64,000 bases of DNA, taken from assembly GCA_017483735.1 (NCBI GenBank), contig JAFUVF010000042.1:1-64000 (forward strand), written 5' to 3'. A model generated the notes under the pieces. That model did not search any database. It was given only the letters and a program-made list of their open reading frames with translations, and was not told where the DNA came from. Positions 54,603 to 63,844 of the stretch are shown here, in pieces. This DNA is from Lachnospiraceae bacterium (GTDB lineage: Bacteria > Bacillota > Clostridia > Lachnospirales > Lachnospiraceae). Within the stretch, counting starts at the first letter, position 1. Each line of letters opens with the position of its first letter. The position numbers were made by a program, and so were the translations under genes.

Positions 54603-56348
54603 ATGGAGAGAACATATAAGCTCGTAAAGGAGAAGTTTTCGGTAAACTTCCTTGCAACCTTGGGAATGGCAAGCAGTATTGCCATCGCATCCATTATAGA
54701 TATGATTATGGTCGGCAATTTCCTGGGAGGTTCGGCGCTTGCGGCACTGAATCTGAACAGTCCGGTCATCTGTATCATCAATGTCGTATTCGGGTTCTTT
54801 GTTTTCGGGGGAAATACACTGGCGGTTACCCTTAAAGCGGAGAGAAATCAAGACGGAGCAAACAGGGCTTTCTCCGTTTCCATTGTGTTTGGAACTCTTG
54901 TTATGGGCATCATCGCATTTTTGGGGATCATTTTCAGGTCTTATGTCGCAGGGATGCTTTGCAGAAATAACGAAGAGCTTCTTCCCTTCGTTATGGGGTA
55001 TCTGGTTCCGCTTCTGATCACGGGAGTATTGGCAATTCCGGTAAACGGAACCTGCGCATATGTGCGGGTGGACGATTTGCAGAGGCTTGCGCTTACGGTT
55101 CCCATCGTAAGTAATATTGTAAATCTTTTGTTCGATTACATTTTTATGGGAATCCTGCATTTGGGAATTGCCGGCGCCGGATGGGCTACAAATGTAGGGT
55201 ATGCGGCCGGAATACTTTGCCTGTCTCAGTATTTTGTGTCAAAGAAGCGAAGCTTCTATTTCTCATTTGGGGGATTGACAGACCTTGGAATGATCAGGGA
55301 AACACTTAAAACGGGACTTGCATCTGCATTGGTGGACGCATGCCTGTTTATTCAGTCGCTTACAATGAACCTTATTATTGTATCCGCATTTGGCGCAATA
55401 GGAGCGCAGGTCGCAGCCGTTGCGCTTTCCGCACAAAACATTGCGGCTATATTCTACAAGGGAACCACCCAGACAATGTTACCTGTAGGAGGCGCTCTGT
55501 ATGGGGAAAAGGATTATACAGGTCTTCGGGAGGTAATGAAATCGGGCTTTGTGATGACGGAAATATTCATGCTTGTGATAGTGGCGCTTCTTGAAATATT
55601 TGCAATACCCTTCGGGATTGTATTCGGCGTATCGTCCCCGGAGGCAAAAGAGCTTGTAGGATATGCATTTCGCTTATATATTCTAAGCTTTCCCTTTGTA
55701 GGTGCAAAGGAGTGTCTTCGCGTCGTCCTGCAGTCTACAAATCGTAAGAATGCGGCATCATGGCTTACGGGATTGTCCGGAACCGTATGCTTTGTACCGG
55801 TAATCTGGGTATTGGCGGTGACTATTCCGATGCTCCTTTGGACATCCTCCGCTATAGCCGCTATTCTTTCAATATGCGGCTGCCTTGTCTGTTTGCGATT
55901 TTTGGCAAAAAAGAAAACAGAAGCAGAGGGGATTCTTATTCCCAAGGCGACAGGGGATGTAAAGACCTTTGAATTTTCCATAAAAAATACTATTGCTGAT
56001 GCAGAGAGCGCATCCGTAAGGATGATCAATCTCTGTCGGGAAAACGGTCTGGAGGAAAGATATGCCAATTATTTCGGCATCGCTGTGGAAGAGATGCGCA
56101 CGAATATTGCCAGATACGCATATAAGGATAAGGAAAGCGCCGCAGACATCTTTTTGGGGATTGATAAAAAGGAGCTGTTGTTACGTATCCGTGACAATGG
56201 CGTAATCTTTAACCCGACTGAATTCGTGGATGACGGCGGTACGGAAATTACCGGACTTAAGTTTCTAAAAATGCTGCCTGTCAAGGCGGAATACAACAGG
56301 GTGCTTGGCTTTAACAATACAATAATCTCGATTGTGCGGGATTTATAG
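54603..56348 (+). CDS. MATE-family transporter fused to RsbW-like ATPase domain
   Basis: 581 residues, the third such fusion in the window. Residues ~1-430 hold twelve MATE helices. Residues ~440-581 are the ATPase: AVEEMRTNIARYAY (N-box), LLRIRDNGVIFNPTEF with an intact DNG in G1, and EITGLKFLKM in the G2 position. Of the three copies its G1 looks closest to an active RsbW kinase. It starts 19 bases after the A-T-R synthetase and is likely its exporter. No STAS partner gene lies in the neighbourhood. Confidence 0.88.
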   Translation: MERTYKLVKEKFSVNFLATLGMASSIAIASIIDMIMVGNFLGGSALAALNLNSPVICIINVVFGFFVFGGNTLAVTLKAERNQDGANRAFSVSIVFGTLVMGIIAFLGIIFRSYVAGMLCRNNEELLPFVMGYLVPLLITGVLAIPVNGTCAYVRVDDLQRLALTVPIVSNIVNLLFDYIFMGILHLGIAGAGWATNVGYAAGILCLSQYFVSKKRSFYFSFGGLTDLGMIRETLKTGLASALVDACLFIQSLTMNLIIVSAFGAIGAQVAAVALSAQNIAAIFYKGTTQTMLPVGGALYGEKDYTGLREVMKSGFVMTEIFMLVIVALLEIFAIPFGIVFGVSSPEAKELVGYAFRLYILSFPFVGAKECLRVVLQSTNRKNAASWLTGLSGTVCFVPVIWVLAVTIPMLLWTSSAIAAILSICGCLVCLRFLAKKKTEAEGILIPKATGDVKTFEFSIKNTIADAESASVRMINLCRENGLEERYANYFGIAVEEMRTNIARYAYKDKESAADIFLGIDKKELLLRIRDNGVIFNPTEFVDDGGTEITGLKFLKMLPVKAEYNRVLGFNNTIISIVRDL

Positions 56349-56389
56349 CCGGCAAGTCATATTTGAGCTGTTTTTGAGCGCTTTTTGTG

Positions 56390-56395
56390 TATAAT
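56390..56395 (+). promoter_or_regulatory. Possible -10 element for the PRPP-synthetase-like gene
   Basis: Consensus TATAAT 64 bases before the start codon; TTGAGC upstream stands 21 bases away, too far for a normal -35. Weak call. Confidence 0.35.
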
Positions 56396-56459
56396 TTATA
56401 TTTGGTAACAAAAACTACACTATATTGCTCGAACGGGCGTTTAGGGGAAGGAATGGGAA

Positions 56460-57566
56460 ATGACAGATATTAAAGGCAAAAATGATTTGGGTATAATAGC
56501 GTTGGAATCGATAGCTCAAATAGGGGACAGGGTAAACAGGGTATTGTCTGAGTGGCGCGGAGGCGGAGATTATCTGATTCCCGTATCCTGTCCACGCTTT
56601 GGAAGCGGCGAGGGTAAGGGAGTAATCGAAGAATCGGTCAGGGATAAGGATATTTACATTATGGTGGATGTGTGCAATAATTCTCTGACATATAAAATGG
56701 ACGGAGCGCCCAACAGGATGTCCCCGGATGACCATTATCAGGATTTGAAGCGTATCATTGCGGCATGCAACGGAGCTGCAGGGAGAATTACCGTAATTAT
56801 GCCGTTTTTGTACGAAGGAAGACAGCACAGAAAGACCCAGAGGGAGTCACTTGACTGTGCGGTAATGCTAAGGGAGTTAGAGCAAATGGGGGTGCATAGC
56901 GTAATTACCTTTGATGCGCATGATGCACGCATGCAGAATGTTCTGCCCCTTAAGGGAATTGAGAATGTATCGCCTGCGCTGCAGTTTACTCAGGCGCTTC
57001 TTGCCGAATACGAGGATATGAGGATTGACGGAGAGCATTTGATGTTTATTGCGCCGGACGAGGGCGCAACAGAGAGAGTGGTTTTTCTCGCATCGCTTTT
57101 TGGCGTGAATATCGGAATGTTCTACAAGCGCAGGGATTATACAAGAATAGTGGATGGGATGAATCCCATTATCGCACATGATTTCTGCGGCGGCTCCGTA
57201 AAAGGAAAGGATTGCATAGTGATTGACGATATGATATCCTCGGGAGGCAGTATAATAGATGTGGCGAAGAAGCTAAAGGAGATGGGAGCAGGCAGGGTTT
57301 TTGTCTTCTCCACATTCGGTCTGTTCACAAAGGGATTTGAAAAAATTGACTGTGCATATAAGGAGGGGCTTTTTGACCGTATTTTTACCACGGACCTCGT
57401 ATACCAAAAGCCGGAGCTTTTGGAGAAGGACTGGTATTTTTCCGTCGGAATGAGCCGATATATAGCGGCTTTGATAGATACCTTAAGCAGGGGAGATTCT
57501 ATCAAGGAGCTCACAAAACCTGCGGGCAGGATTAAGGAAGAGCTTGGAAGGTACAAAAAAGTGTAA
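56460..57566 (+). CDS. Ribose-phosphate pyrophosphokinase-like protein
   Basis: 368 residues. It has the two phosphoribosyltransferase-type domains of PRPP synthetase. The metal/ATP part shows FDAHDARMQN and the ribose-5-phosphate loop VIDDMISSGGSI (~246-257); RQHRKTQRES marks the ATP-binding region. It would make PRPP from ribose-5-phosphate and ATP. Residues in the first ~60 are unlike the standard enzyme and the length is above the usual ~315, so it may be a divergent or specialised form. GGAAGG precedes the ATG; the transporter operon follows after 31 bases. Confidence 0.78.
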   Translation: MTDIKGKNDLGIIALESIAQIGDRVNRVLSEWRGGGDYLIPVSCPRFGSGEGKGVIEESVRDKDIYIMVDVCNNSLTYKMDGAPNRMSPDDHYQDLKRIIAACNGAAGRITVIMPFLYEGRQHRKTQRESLDCAVMLRELEQMGVHSVITFDAHDARMQNVLPLKGIENVSPALQFTQALLAEYEDMRIDGEHLMFIAPDEGATERVVFLASLFGVNIGMFYKRRDYTRIVDGMNPIIAHDFCGGSVKGKDCIVIDDMISSGGSIIDVAKKLKEMGAGRVFVFSTFGLFTKGFEKIDCAYKEGLFDRIFTTDLVYQKPELLEKDWYFSVGMSRYIAALIDTLSRGDSIKELTKPAGRIKEELGRYKKV

Positions 57567-57597
57567 GTATATAATTAACATAAAAGGGAGGATGAAA

Positions 57598-58659
57598 ATG
57601 AAACTTACAAAAAAACTATGTGGATTATTTACTGTCGGAGCGTTGGTTCTGGGGCTTGGCGCCTGCGGAGGGGATGCGTCGGGAGGAGGAAAAGACATAT
57701 CCGTCGTAAACAGCGATGTATCTGGGAAGGTCGTCATATATACTTCGATGTATGAGGATATCATAGAGAATATGGAGAAGCAGCTTGAAAAGGCGTTCCC
57801 GAATGTCGATGTGGAATTTTTCCAGGGAGGCTCGGGTACGATCCAGTCAAAAATCGCCGCAGAGATGGATGCGGGAAAGCTTGGCTGCGATATCTTGATG
57901 GTGGCGGAGCCTTCGTATTCGCTGGAGCTTAAGGAGGCCGGAATACTTCATAAGTACGATTTTTCCGACAAGAGTAAGCTTGTGTTTGATTACGATCCCG
58001 AAGGCTATTGGTATCCTGTACGTGTCTGCAATATGGTGCTTGCATACAATCCTGATAAGTACGACAAATCCGAGGTGCCGCAGTCTATGAAGGCATTTGC
58101 CGAGGACAGGACGATGAAGGGAAAGCTTTCAATGAGTAATCCCCTGACATCGGGAACGGCGTATTCATCTGTCGTAGGACTGCTTGATAAATATGGGGAG
58201 GACTATATAAAGGCGCTCGGCGAGCAGGAAGTAGCGATAGAATCAGGCTCCGTGGCTCTGACAAAGCTGGAGACGGGCGAGTGCAGCGAGATTATGGTGT
58301 TGGAGGAGTCCGTGCTCAAAAAGAGAGAGGAAGAGAACTCGACGCTTGAAGTCATCTATCCCGAGGACGGCTCGATACCGGTGCCTTCGCCTATAATGAT
58401 AGTGGATGATGAGTACAGCGCAAATGCAAACATAGAAGCGGCCGAGGCTGTTGAGGAGTATTTTCTTTCAAAGGAAGGACAGAAGATGATAGTGGACGGC
58501 TGGATGTATGCCGTGCGGACAGATGTGGAGGAAAAGCCCTATGACGGAATAGCGCTCACAGAGCTTTTGAAGAACACCATTCCGGTTGACTGGGAGAAGT
58601 GCTACAGACAGAGAGAGGAAATCCGCACTATGTTTGAAGAGTATGTGACGGTTCAATAG
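57598..58659 (+). CDS. Iron-type ABC transporter substrate-binding lipoprotein
   Basis: 353 residues with a lipobox LGLGAC (Cys ~22). The mature part has VVIYTSMYEDIIENMEKQLEKAF, GSGTIQSKIAAEMDAGKLGCDILMVAEP and GYWYPVRVCNMVLAYNPDKY, typical for the Fe3+/2-aminoethylphosphonate-like group of solute-binding proteins. GGGAGG stands before the ATG at 57598; an ATG 6 bases earlier would be too close to it. It works with the permease and ATPase that follow. Confidence 0.85.
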   Translation: MKLTKKLCGLFTVGALVLGLGACGGDASGGGKDISVVNSDVSGKVVIYTSMYEDIIENMEKQLEKAFPNVDVEFFQGGSGTIQSKIAAEMDAGKLGCDILMVAEPSYSLELKEAGILHKYDFSDKSKLVFDYDPEGYWYPVRVCNMVLAYNPDKYDKSEVPQSMKAFAEDRTMKGKLSMSNPLTSGTAYSSVVGLLDKYGEDYIKALGEQEVAIESGSVALTKLETGECSEIMVLEESVLKKREEENSTLEVIYPEDGSIPVPSPIMIVDDEYSANANIEAAEAVEEYFLSKEGQKMIVDGWMYAVRTDVEEKPYDGIALTELLKNTIPVDWEKCYRQREEIRTMFEEYVTVQ

Positions 58660-58666
58660 AGATAAT

Positions 58667-60361
58667 ATGTTGACGAAGCAAAAAAGTGAAAAATTCACAC
58701 CGGATGTCAAATGGCTTTTCATATTGGGAATAGTGGCGTTTTTACTTGTGTTTCAGGTATTCCCGCTGCTGTATCTGGTGTTTAGAGCATTCTTTGGAGA
58801 GGGACATTTTTCTTTTGACAGCTTTAAGCGGATATATTCATATCCGCTTAATTGGCAATGTCTTAAGAATACTTTGATCACGTCCACATTTACAATGATA
58901 TTCGGCGTATGCATTGCAATACCTCTCGCATGGCTTGTGGGGCGTACAAATCTCCACGGGCGCAGGTTTTTCAGGACGATTTTTGTCACGACTTACATGG
59001 TGCCGCCTTATGTGGGCGCAATGGCGTGGCTCAGACTTCTCAATCCGACGGTTGGCACGTTAAATGTCTTTTTGAAGAATCTGTTAGGACTTAAGAGTAT
59101 GCCATTTAATATCTATTCCGTCGGCGGTCTGATATGGGTGCTCACTACATTTTACTATCCCTATGCTTTCATTACCATATCACGGGCAATGGAGAATATG
59201 GATCCATCGCTTGAAGAATCGTCACGCATTTCAGGTGCGTCGCCCCTAAAGACCCTTTTTAATGTCACTCTTAAGCTTATGCTGCCATCCATTGTAGCGG
59301 CGGCATTGCTTGTGTTTGTGGCGGCGGCATCCTGCTATGGGATACCCTCGATAATAGGAGCACCTGGTAAGATTTATACGGTTACCACACGCATTGTGGA
59401 CTATGTGTATGTAGGCTCCAAGGAGGGACTTTCCGATGCAACCTCCCTTGCGGTATTTTTGATGGCGCTTGCCTTTCTCATACTCTATATTTCAGAGTTT
59501 GCGGTGGGGAAAAGAGACTATATCACGGTTTCCGGCAAGTCCGTTCGTCCCGCCACAGTGGATTTGGGAAAATGGCGCATCCCACTGACAATTTTGGTTT
59601 CAATCTTTGCGTTTATCATAGTGGGTCTTCCGTTTGCAACGGTTTTTGCGACCTCATTTACCGTAAATATGGGTAAATCAATTTTTGCCAAAGGAAATTT
59701 TACGTTGAAATATTGGGGGATAATCACTTCACGCCGCACGATAATCAAGTCGAGCCTAAACAGTGTTGCGGCTGCGGCGCTTGCGGCGACATTCGGGATT
59801 ATAGTGTGTATTATTATGGCATATCTTCTTAAGCGCACCAGGGCACGGGGGAGGCAGATACCGGATTTTCTCATTACCGTGGGCTCGGGTACGCCGAGTG
59901 TGGTAATAGCGCTTGCGCTTATCATGACGATGTCCGGACGCTTCGGCATAAGCATATATAATACCATGGCGATAATGATTATTGCGTATATGATTAAATA
60001 TATGCTGATGGGCATGCGCACGGTTGTCTCGGGTCTGTCACAGCTAAGCCTGGATTTGGAGGAGGCGGCGCAGATCTGCGGAGCAGGGTGGCTTAGGCGG
60101 CTAAAGGATGTGCTGCTTCCCCTTGTACTTCCGTCCGTGGTTGCAGGGTGGTTTTTGATTTTTATGCCGTGCTTTTATGAGCTTACAATGTCGAATCTCC
60201 TCTATTCCGACAAGACAAAGACGCTCGGCGTAGAGCTGTATTTGTACCAGACATATCACAGTCAGCAGACTGCAGCCGCACTTGCGGGAGGAATACTTAT
60301 CGTTGTAACGATATTGAATTTGGCGTTATACAAGCTGACTAAGGGAAAGTTTTCAATATAG
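58667..60361 (+). CDS. ABC transporter permease (FbpB type)
   Basis: 564 residues, a double-length permease with about twelve helices and two EAA-like loops (EESSRISGASPLKTLFNV near 185 and EEAAQICGAGWLRRLKDV near 465), the usual form for iron-type importers with one subunit instead of two. It is coded 7 bases after the binding protein and needs the ATPase following it. The ribosome site is weak, so translation probably couples to the previous gene. Confidence 0.9.
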   Translation: MLTKQKSEKFTPDVKWLFILGIVAFLLVFQVFPLLYLVFRAFFGEGHFSFDSFKRIYSYPLNWQCLKNTLITSTFTMIFGVCIAIPLAWLVGRTNLHGRRFFRTIFVTTYMVPPYVGAMAWLRLLNPTVGTLNVFLKNLLGLKSMPFNIYSVGGLIWVLTTFYYPYAFITISRAMENMDPSLEESSRISGASPLKTLFNVTLKLMLPSIVAAALLVFVAAASCYGIPSIIGAPGKIYTVTTRIVDYVYVGSKEGLSDATSLAVFLMALAFLILYISEFAVGKRDYITVSGKSVRPATVDLGKWRIPLTILVSIFAFIIVGLPFATVFATSFTVNMGKSIFAKGNFTLKYWGIITSRRTIIKSSLNSVAAAALAATFGIIVCIIMAYLLKRTRARGRQIPDFLITVGSGTPSVVIALALIMTMSGRFGISIYNTMAIMIIAYMIKYMLMGMRTVVSGLSQLSLDLEEAAQICGAGWLRRLKDVLLPLVLPSVVAGWFLIFMPCFYELTMSNLLYSDKTKTLGVELYLYQTYHSQQTAAALAGGILIVVTILNLALYKLTKGKFSI

Positions 60362-60372
60362 GAGGAAAGTAA

Positions 60373-61263
60373 ATGTCCACAATCCGGATAGAGCATATAA
60401 CGAAGAAATTCGGCGATAATGTCATAATCAGGGATTTTTGTGCGGAATTTGAGGACGGAAAGTTTATAACGTTTTTGGGCGCTTCCGGCTGCGGTAAAAC
60501 CACAATGTTAAGGATGCTTGCAGGCTTCGAGAAGCCGGATAGCGGTGAAATACATATCGGAGACAGACTCGTAAGCGGGGAGGGCGTTTTTGTGCCTCCC
60601 GAAAAGAGGGGAATCGGTATGGTATTTCAGTCCTATGCGGTATGGCCGCATTTGAACGTGTTTGACAATGTGGCGTATCCGCTTAAGCTTATGAAAATAC
60701 CGAATGATGAGATACGAAAAAGGGTTATGGAGACACTTGATATCGTGCACATTGCGGAGTATGCAAAGCGCATGCCTTCGGAATTGTCCGGAGGGCAGCA
60801 GCAGAGAGTTGCGTTGGGGAGGGCGCTTGCCGCAGAGCCCAATTTGCTGCTTTTGGATGAACCCTTATCGAATCTTGATGCGAAGCTTAGAGAGGAGATG
60901 CGCTACGAGATAAAGGAGATACATAAGCGTCTCAAAATTACCGTTGTCTATGTGACGCATGACCAGAGCGAGGCGATGACCATGTCGGATGTCATATATG
61001 TGATAAACGAAGGTGCAATAGAGCAGGCAGGAAGTCCGGTTGAGATATACGGCAATCCTAAGCAGGGCTTTGTCTCGGAATTTTTGGGCAGGATAAATCT
61101 CCTTTCGGGGGAAGCCTGCGACGGCAAATTGAAGCTGTGCGATACGGAGAGCTCTATGGAGTGCGATGCGAGGTTTAGCGGAAAAACAATGGTTGCAATC
61201 CGTCCCGATGACATATATGCTATATCGGAGGATGGGAGATTTGTGCAGATATGCTCAAAATAA
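60373..61263 (+). CDS. ABC transporter ATP-binding protein (FbpC type)
   Basis: 296 residues. Walker A GASGCGKTTML (~36), Q-loop MVFQSYAVWPH, signature LSGGQQQRVALGRAL (~135), Walker B LLLLDEPLSNLDAKL and H-loop VTHDQSEAM. The C-terminal ~60 residues are a short TOBE-like regulatory part. This matches the PotA/FbpC group. AGGAGG precedes the ATG. The last 13 bases overlap holA. Confidence 0.93.
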   Translation: MSTIRIEHITKKFGDNVIIRDFCAEFEDGKFITFLGASGCGKTTMLRMLAGFEKPDSGEIHIGDRLVSGEGVFVPPEKRGIGMVFQSYAVWPHLNVFDNVAYPLKLMKIPNDEIRKRVMETLDIVHIAEYAKRMPSELSGGQQQRVALGRALAAEPNLLLLDEPLSNLDAKLREEMRYEIKEIHKRLKITVVYVTHDQSEAMTMSDVIYVINEGAIEQAGSPVEIYGNPKQGFVSEFLGRINLLSGEACDGKLKLCDTESSMECDARFSGKTMVAIRPDDIYAISEDGRFVQICSK

Positions 61264-62237
61264 ACTCTGATATAAAAAACAATAATCTGAAGCAGATGTA
61301 TCTGATCTACGGCGATGAGCAGTATTTAAAGCGTCAATACACGAAAAAGCTAAAGGATGCCCTCGCCGGCAGTGATGAGATGAATGTGCATATCTATGAC
61401 GGAAAGGATACGAAGGAAAAAACAGGGGAGATAATAGACCTTGCAGAGACTATGCCTTTTTTGGCGGAGAGGCGTGTGTTTCTCATAAGCAATTCAGGAC
61501 TTTTCAAGGCAGGGGGAGATGCTCTCTCCGAGTATCTGAGCGAGGCAAACGGCACTGCGTTCTTTGTATTTACCGAGAGTGAGGTTGACAAGAGGACAAA
61601 GCTGTTTAAGACGGTATCCTCCAAGGGATACTCCGCAGAGTTTAAGCAGCCTGCAAAAAAGGATATAGAAAAGTGGCTCCTGCAAAAGATAAAAAAAGAG
61701 AATATGAATATCTCGGAGTCCACAATGAAGCTGTTTTTGGATTATACCGGCTCCGATATGGACAATATGGATTCGGAGCTTGACAAGCTCATATGCTACT
61801 GCATGGGAAGGGAGATAATTACCTCTGAGGATGTGGAGGCAATATGTACAAGGGGGCTGTCGAGCCGCATCTTTGAGATGATAGATTTTATGAGTACCGG
61901 AAAGACTACGGAAGCCCTTGCGCTCTACTACGACCTTCTGGCGCTCAAGGAGCCGGAGCAGAGAATCCGCTACAATATCGCAAGGCATATGAATCAGCTT
62001 TTGCTTGCAAAGGATATGAGGGTGCGGGGATATGACAACAAAAAGATATCCGAGGGCTCAGGGATTCCTGAATTTTATGTGGGAAAATATCTTGCGCAGG
62101 CATCAAAATTCAAGAGTGAGGACTTAAAGAGAGCCGTAAAAAATTGTGTAGAGGCGGATGAAGCCGTCAAAAACGGCAGAATATCCGACAGGCTCTCCGT
62201 GGAGCTTCTCATAGTTTCGGCATTATCGGACAAATAG
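61251..62237 (+). CDS. holA: DNA polymerase III subunit delta
   Basis: 328 residues. [18 protein letters not shown] at the start, then [27 protein letters not shown] and the AAA-like lid, with the C-terminal helical collar [20 protein letters not shown]. HolA is the clamp-loader subunit that opens the beta clamp. Its ATG overlaps the ABC gene by 13 bases, a chance coupling of housekeeping and transport. Family usual length ~340. Confidence 0.9.
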   Translation: MLKINSDIKNNNLKQMYLIYGDEQYLKRQYTKKLKDALAGSDEMNVHIYDGKDTKEKTGEIIDLAETMPFLAERRVFLISNSGLFKAGGDALSEYLSEANGTAFFVFTESEVDKRTKLFKTVSSKGYSAEFKQPAKKDIEKWLLQKIKKENMNISESTMKLFLDYTGSDMDNMDSELDKLICYCMGREIITSEDVEAICTRGLSSRIFEMIDFMSTGKTTEALALYYDLLALKEPEQRIRYNIARHMNQLLLAKDMRVRGYDNKKISEGSGIPEFYVGKYLAQASKFKSEDLKRAVKNCVEADEAVKNGRISDRLSVELLIVSALSDK

Positions 62238-62240
62238 ATA

Positions 62241-62269
62241 TTGTATTTTTGCTTTTCTTGTGCTACTAT
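62241..62269 (+). promoter_or_regulatory. Promoter of mscL
   Basis: TTGTAT (62241-62246) and TACTAT (62264-62269) with a 17-base spacer, 36 bases before the mscL start. Confidence 0.45.
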
Positions 62270-62304
62270 ATATTGCGAAATATTTAATACAAATGGAGGT
62301 CATT

Positions 62305-62781
62305 ATGGAGGACAAAAAGAGCGTAGTAGCCGAATTTAAAGAGTTTATAATGAGAGGAAATGTCATGGATCTGGCAGTCGGTGTCATCATCGGCGGAGCC
62401 TTTCAGGCAATCATAAACTCCCTTGTAAACGATATCATTATGCCTGTCATTACAGTGATAACTGGCGGAATCGATTTTACAAACTGGTTCATATCTTTAG
62501 ACGGAACAAAGTATTCCTCCCTTGCTGCGGCGCAGGAGGCAGGAGCATCCACTCTTAACTATGGTGTGTTCATCACTGCGGTTATAAACTTCCTTTTGAT
62601 GGCGACAGTTATATTCTGCATCATAAAGGCTATGAACAAGGCGGCGGCAAAGGCAGCGGCGCTTAAGAAGGAGGAGAAGAAGATAGAGGCTCCCACCACA
62701 AAGAAGTGCAAGTTCTGTAAGTCGGAAATCGACATTGAGGCCACGAGATGTCCCCACTGCACATCACAGATTATTGAGTAA
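62305..62781 (+). CDS. mscL: Large-conductance mechanosensitive channel with C-terminal zinc ribbon
   Basis: 158 residues. Residues ~1-110 are Msc[39 protein letters not shown] (helix 1 lining the pore), GGIDFTNWF periplasmic loop, helix 2 [16 protein letters not shown]. The tail [19 protein letters not shown] (residues ~133-151) is a four-Cys zinc ribbon instead of the usual simple helix bundle. MscL opens under extreme membrane tension to protect from osmotic shock. AATGGAGG lies before the ATG. The ribbon may bind a partner or aid assembly. Confidence 0.92.
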   Translation: MEDKKSVVAEFKEFIMRGNVMDLAVGVIIGGAFQAIINSLVNDIIMPVITVITGGIDFTNWFISLDGTKYSSLAAAQEAGASTLNYGVFITAVINFLLMATVIFCIIKAMNKAAAKAAALKKEEKKIEAPTTKKCKFCKSEIDIEATRCPHCTSQIIE

Positions 62782-62791
62782 CGAATACTAT

Positions 62792-63844
62792 ATGACAGGA
62801 TTTAAAGCAAAGCAGCCGGTCATTGTGGCGATGCTCGCACTTGCGGGTATGCTACTTGCCGGCTGCGGCAGTAATGTGAATAAGACAAAGGAAGCCTACA
62901 CAGCCGTGGAGGCTCTGGATTACAATACCGCACTTTCGCTGTTTGATGAGGCGGAGAGTGAGGGCGAGAACATACGCCTCATCAACAGGGGCAGAGGCAT
63001 CGCATATCTCGGGCTAACAAAATATGACGATGCCGTAAGCTGTTTTGAGAGCGTGCTTAAGAGCGGTAACGGGTTTGTGACAGGCTTTGATGTGGATACC
63101 GCCTTCTATATGGCGACTGCCTATATGAAGGACAAGCAGTACGACAAGGCGGCAGAGGTTTATAATGCTATAGCGGACATCAAAAGCGATTCTGCGGATG
63201 CATTGCTGCTGCGGGGAACCGCAATGTTGGCCGGAGGGGACTATACCTCGGCAAAGGCGGACTTTGACACCGTCATAAATATGGACAAAAGGAATTATGA
63301 CCGCATCATAGATATCTGCCAGATACTTGATTACTACGGGTATGGAAGCCCGGCAAACGAATATCTGCATGCTGCCATGGACGCCGACAACGGTTCAATG
63401 CAGGCTTATGACAAGGGACGCATTTATTATTACCTTGGCGATTACCAGCAGGCGGCGCTTCTCTTTGAGCAGAACAGGGACAAGGGCGGCGCAGCAAACG
63501 CAATATATCTGGGAAAGGCATACGAAGCCATCGGCGAGTACAATTATGCCACAAATGTATACAGCAGCTATCTCGCAAAGAGCGGGGATGACGCAGCGGT
63601 CTACAATCAGCTGGGGCTGTGCAATATGCTGAAAAACGATTATGAGGCGGCTCTCGCAGCCTTCCAGTCGGGAATGGCGATCGAGAACAGCGGGCTGACC
63701 CAGACGCTTATGTACAACGAGATAGTGGCATACGAGTATCTCGGGGATTTCGACAAGGCAAAGGTACTTATGAGGACATATATAAGCTCCTATCCTGACG
63801 ATGAAACCGCAAAGAGGGAGAATGATTTCCTGTCAACGAGGTAG
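62792..63844 (+). CDS. TPR-repeat lipoprotein
   Basis: 350 residues. Signal peptide with LLAGC (Cys ~24). The mature part is a row of tetratricopeptide repeats, for example DYNTALSLFDEAE, KYDDAVSCFESVLK, QYDKAAEVYNAIAD, DYTSAKADFDTVIN, DYQQAALLFEQN and DYEAALAAFQSGMA. Such proteins bind other proteins at the cell surface; role unknown. The ATG is chosen because the signal peptide starts there; the ribosome site is weak. It starts 10 bases after mscL. Confidence 0.83.
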   Translation: MTGFKAKQPVIVAMLALAGMLLAGCGSNVNKTKEAYTAVEALDYNTALSLFDEAESEGENIRLINRGRGIAYLGLTKYDDAVSCFESVLKSGNGFVTGFDVDTAFYMATAYMKDKQYDKAAEVYNAIADIKSDSADALLLRGTAMLAGGDYTSAKADFDTVINMDKRNYDRIIDICQILDYYGYGSPANEYLHAAMDADNGSMQAYDKGRIYYYLGDYQQAALLFEQNRDKGGAANAIYLGKAYEAIGEYNYATNVYSSYLAKSGDDAAVYNQLGLCNMLKNDYEAALAAFQSGMAIENSGLTQTLMYNEIVAYEYLGDFDKAKVLMRTYISSYPDDETAKRENDFLSTR

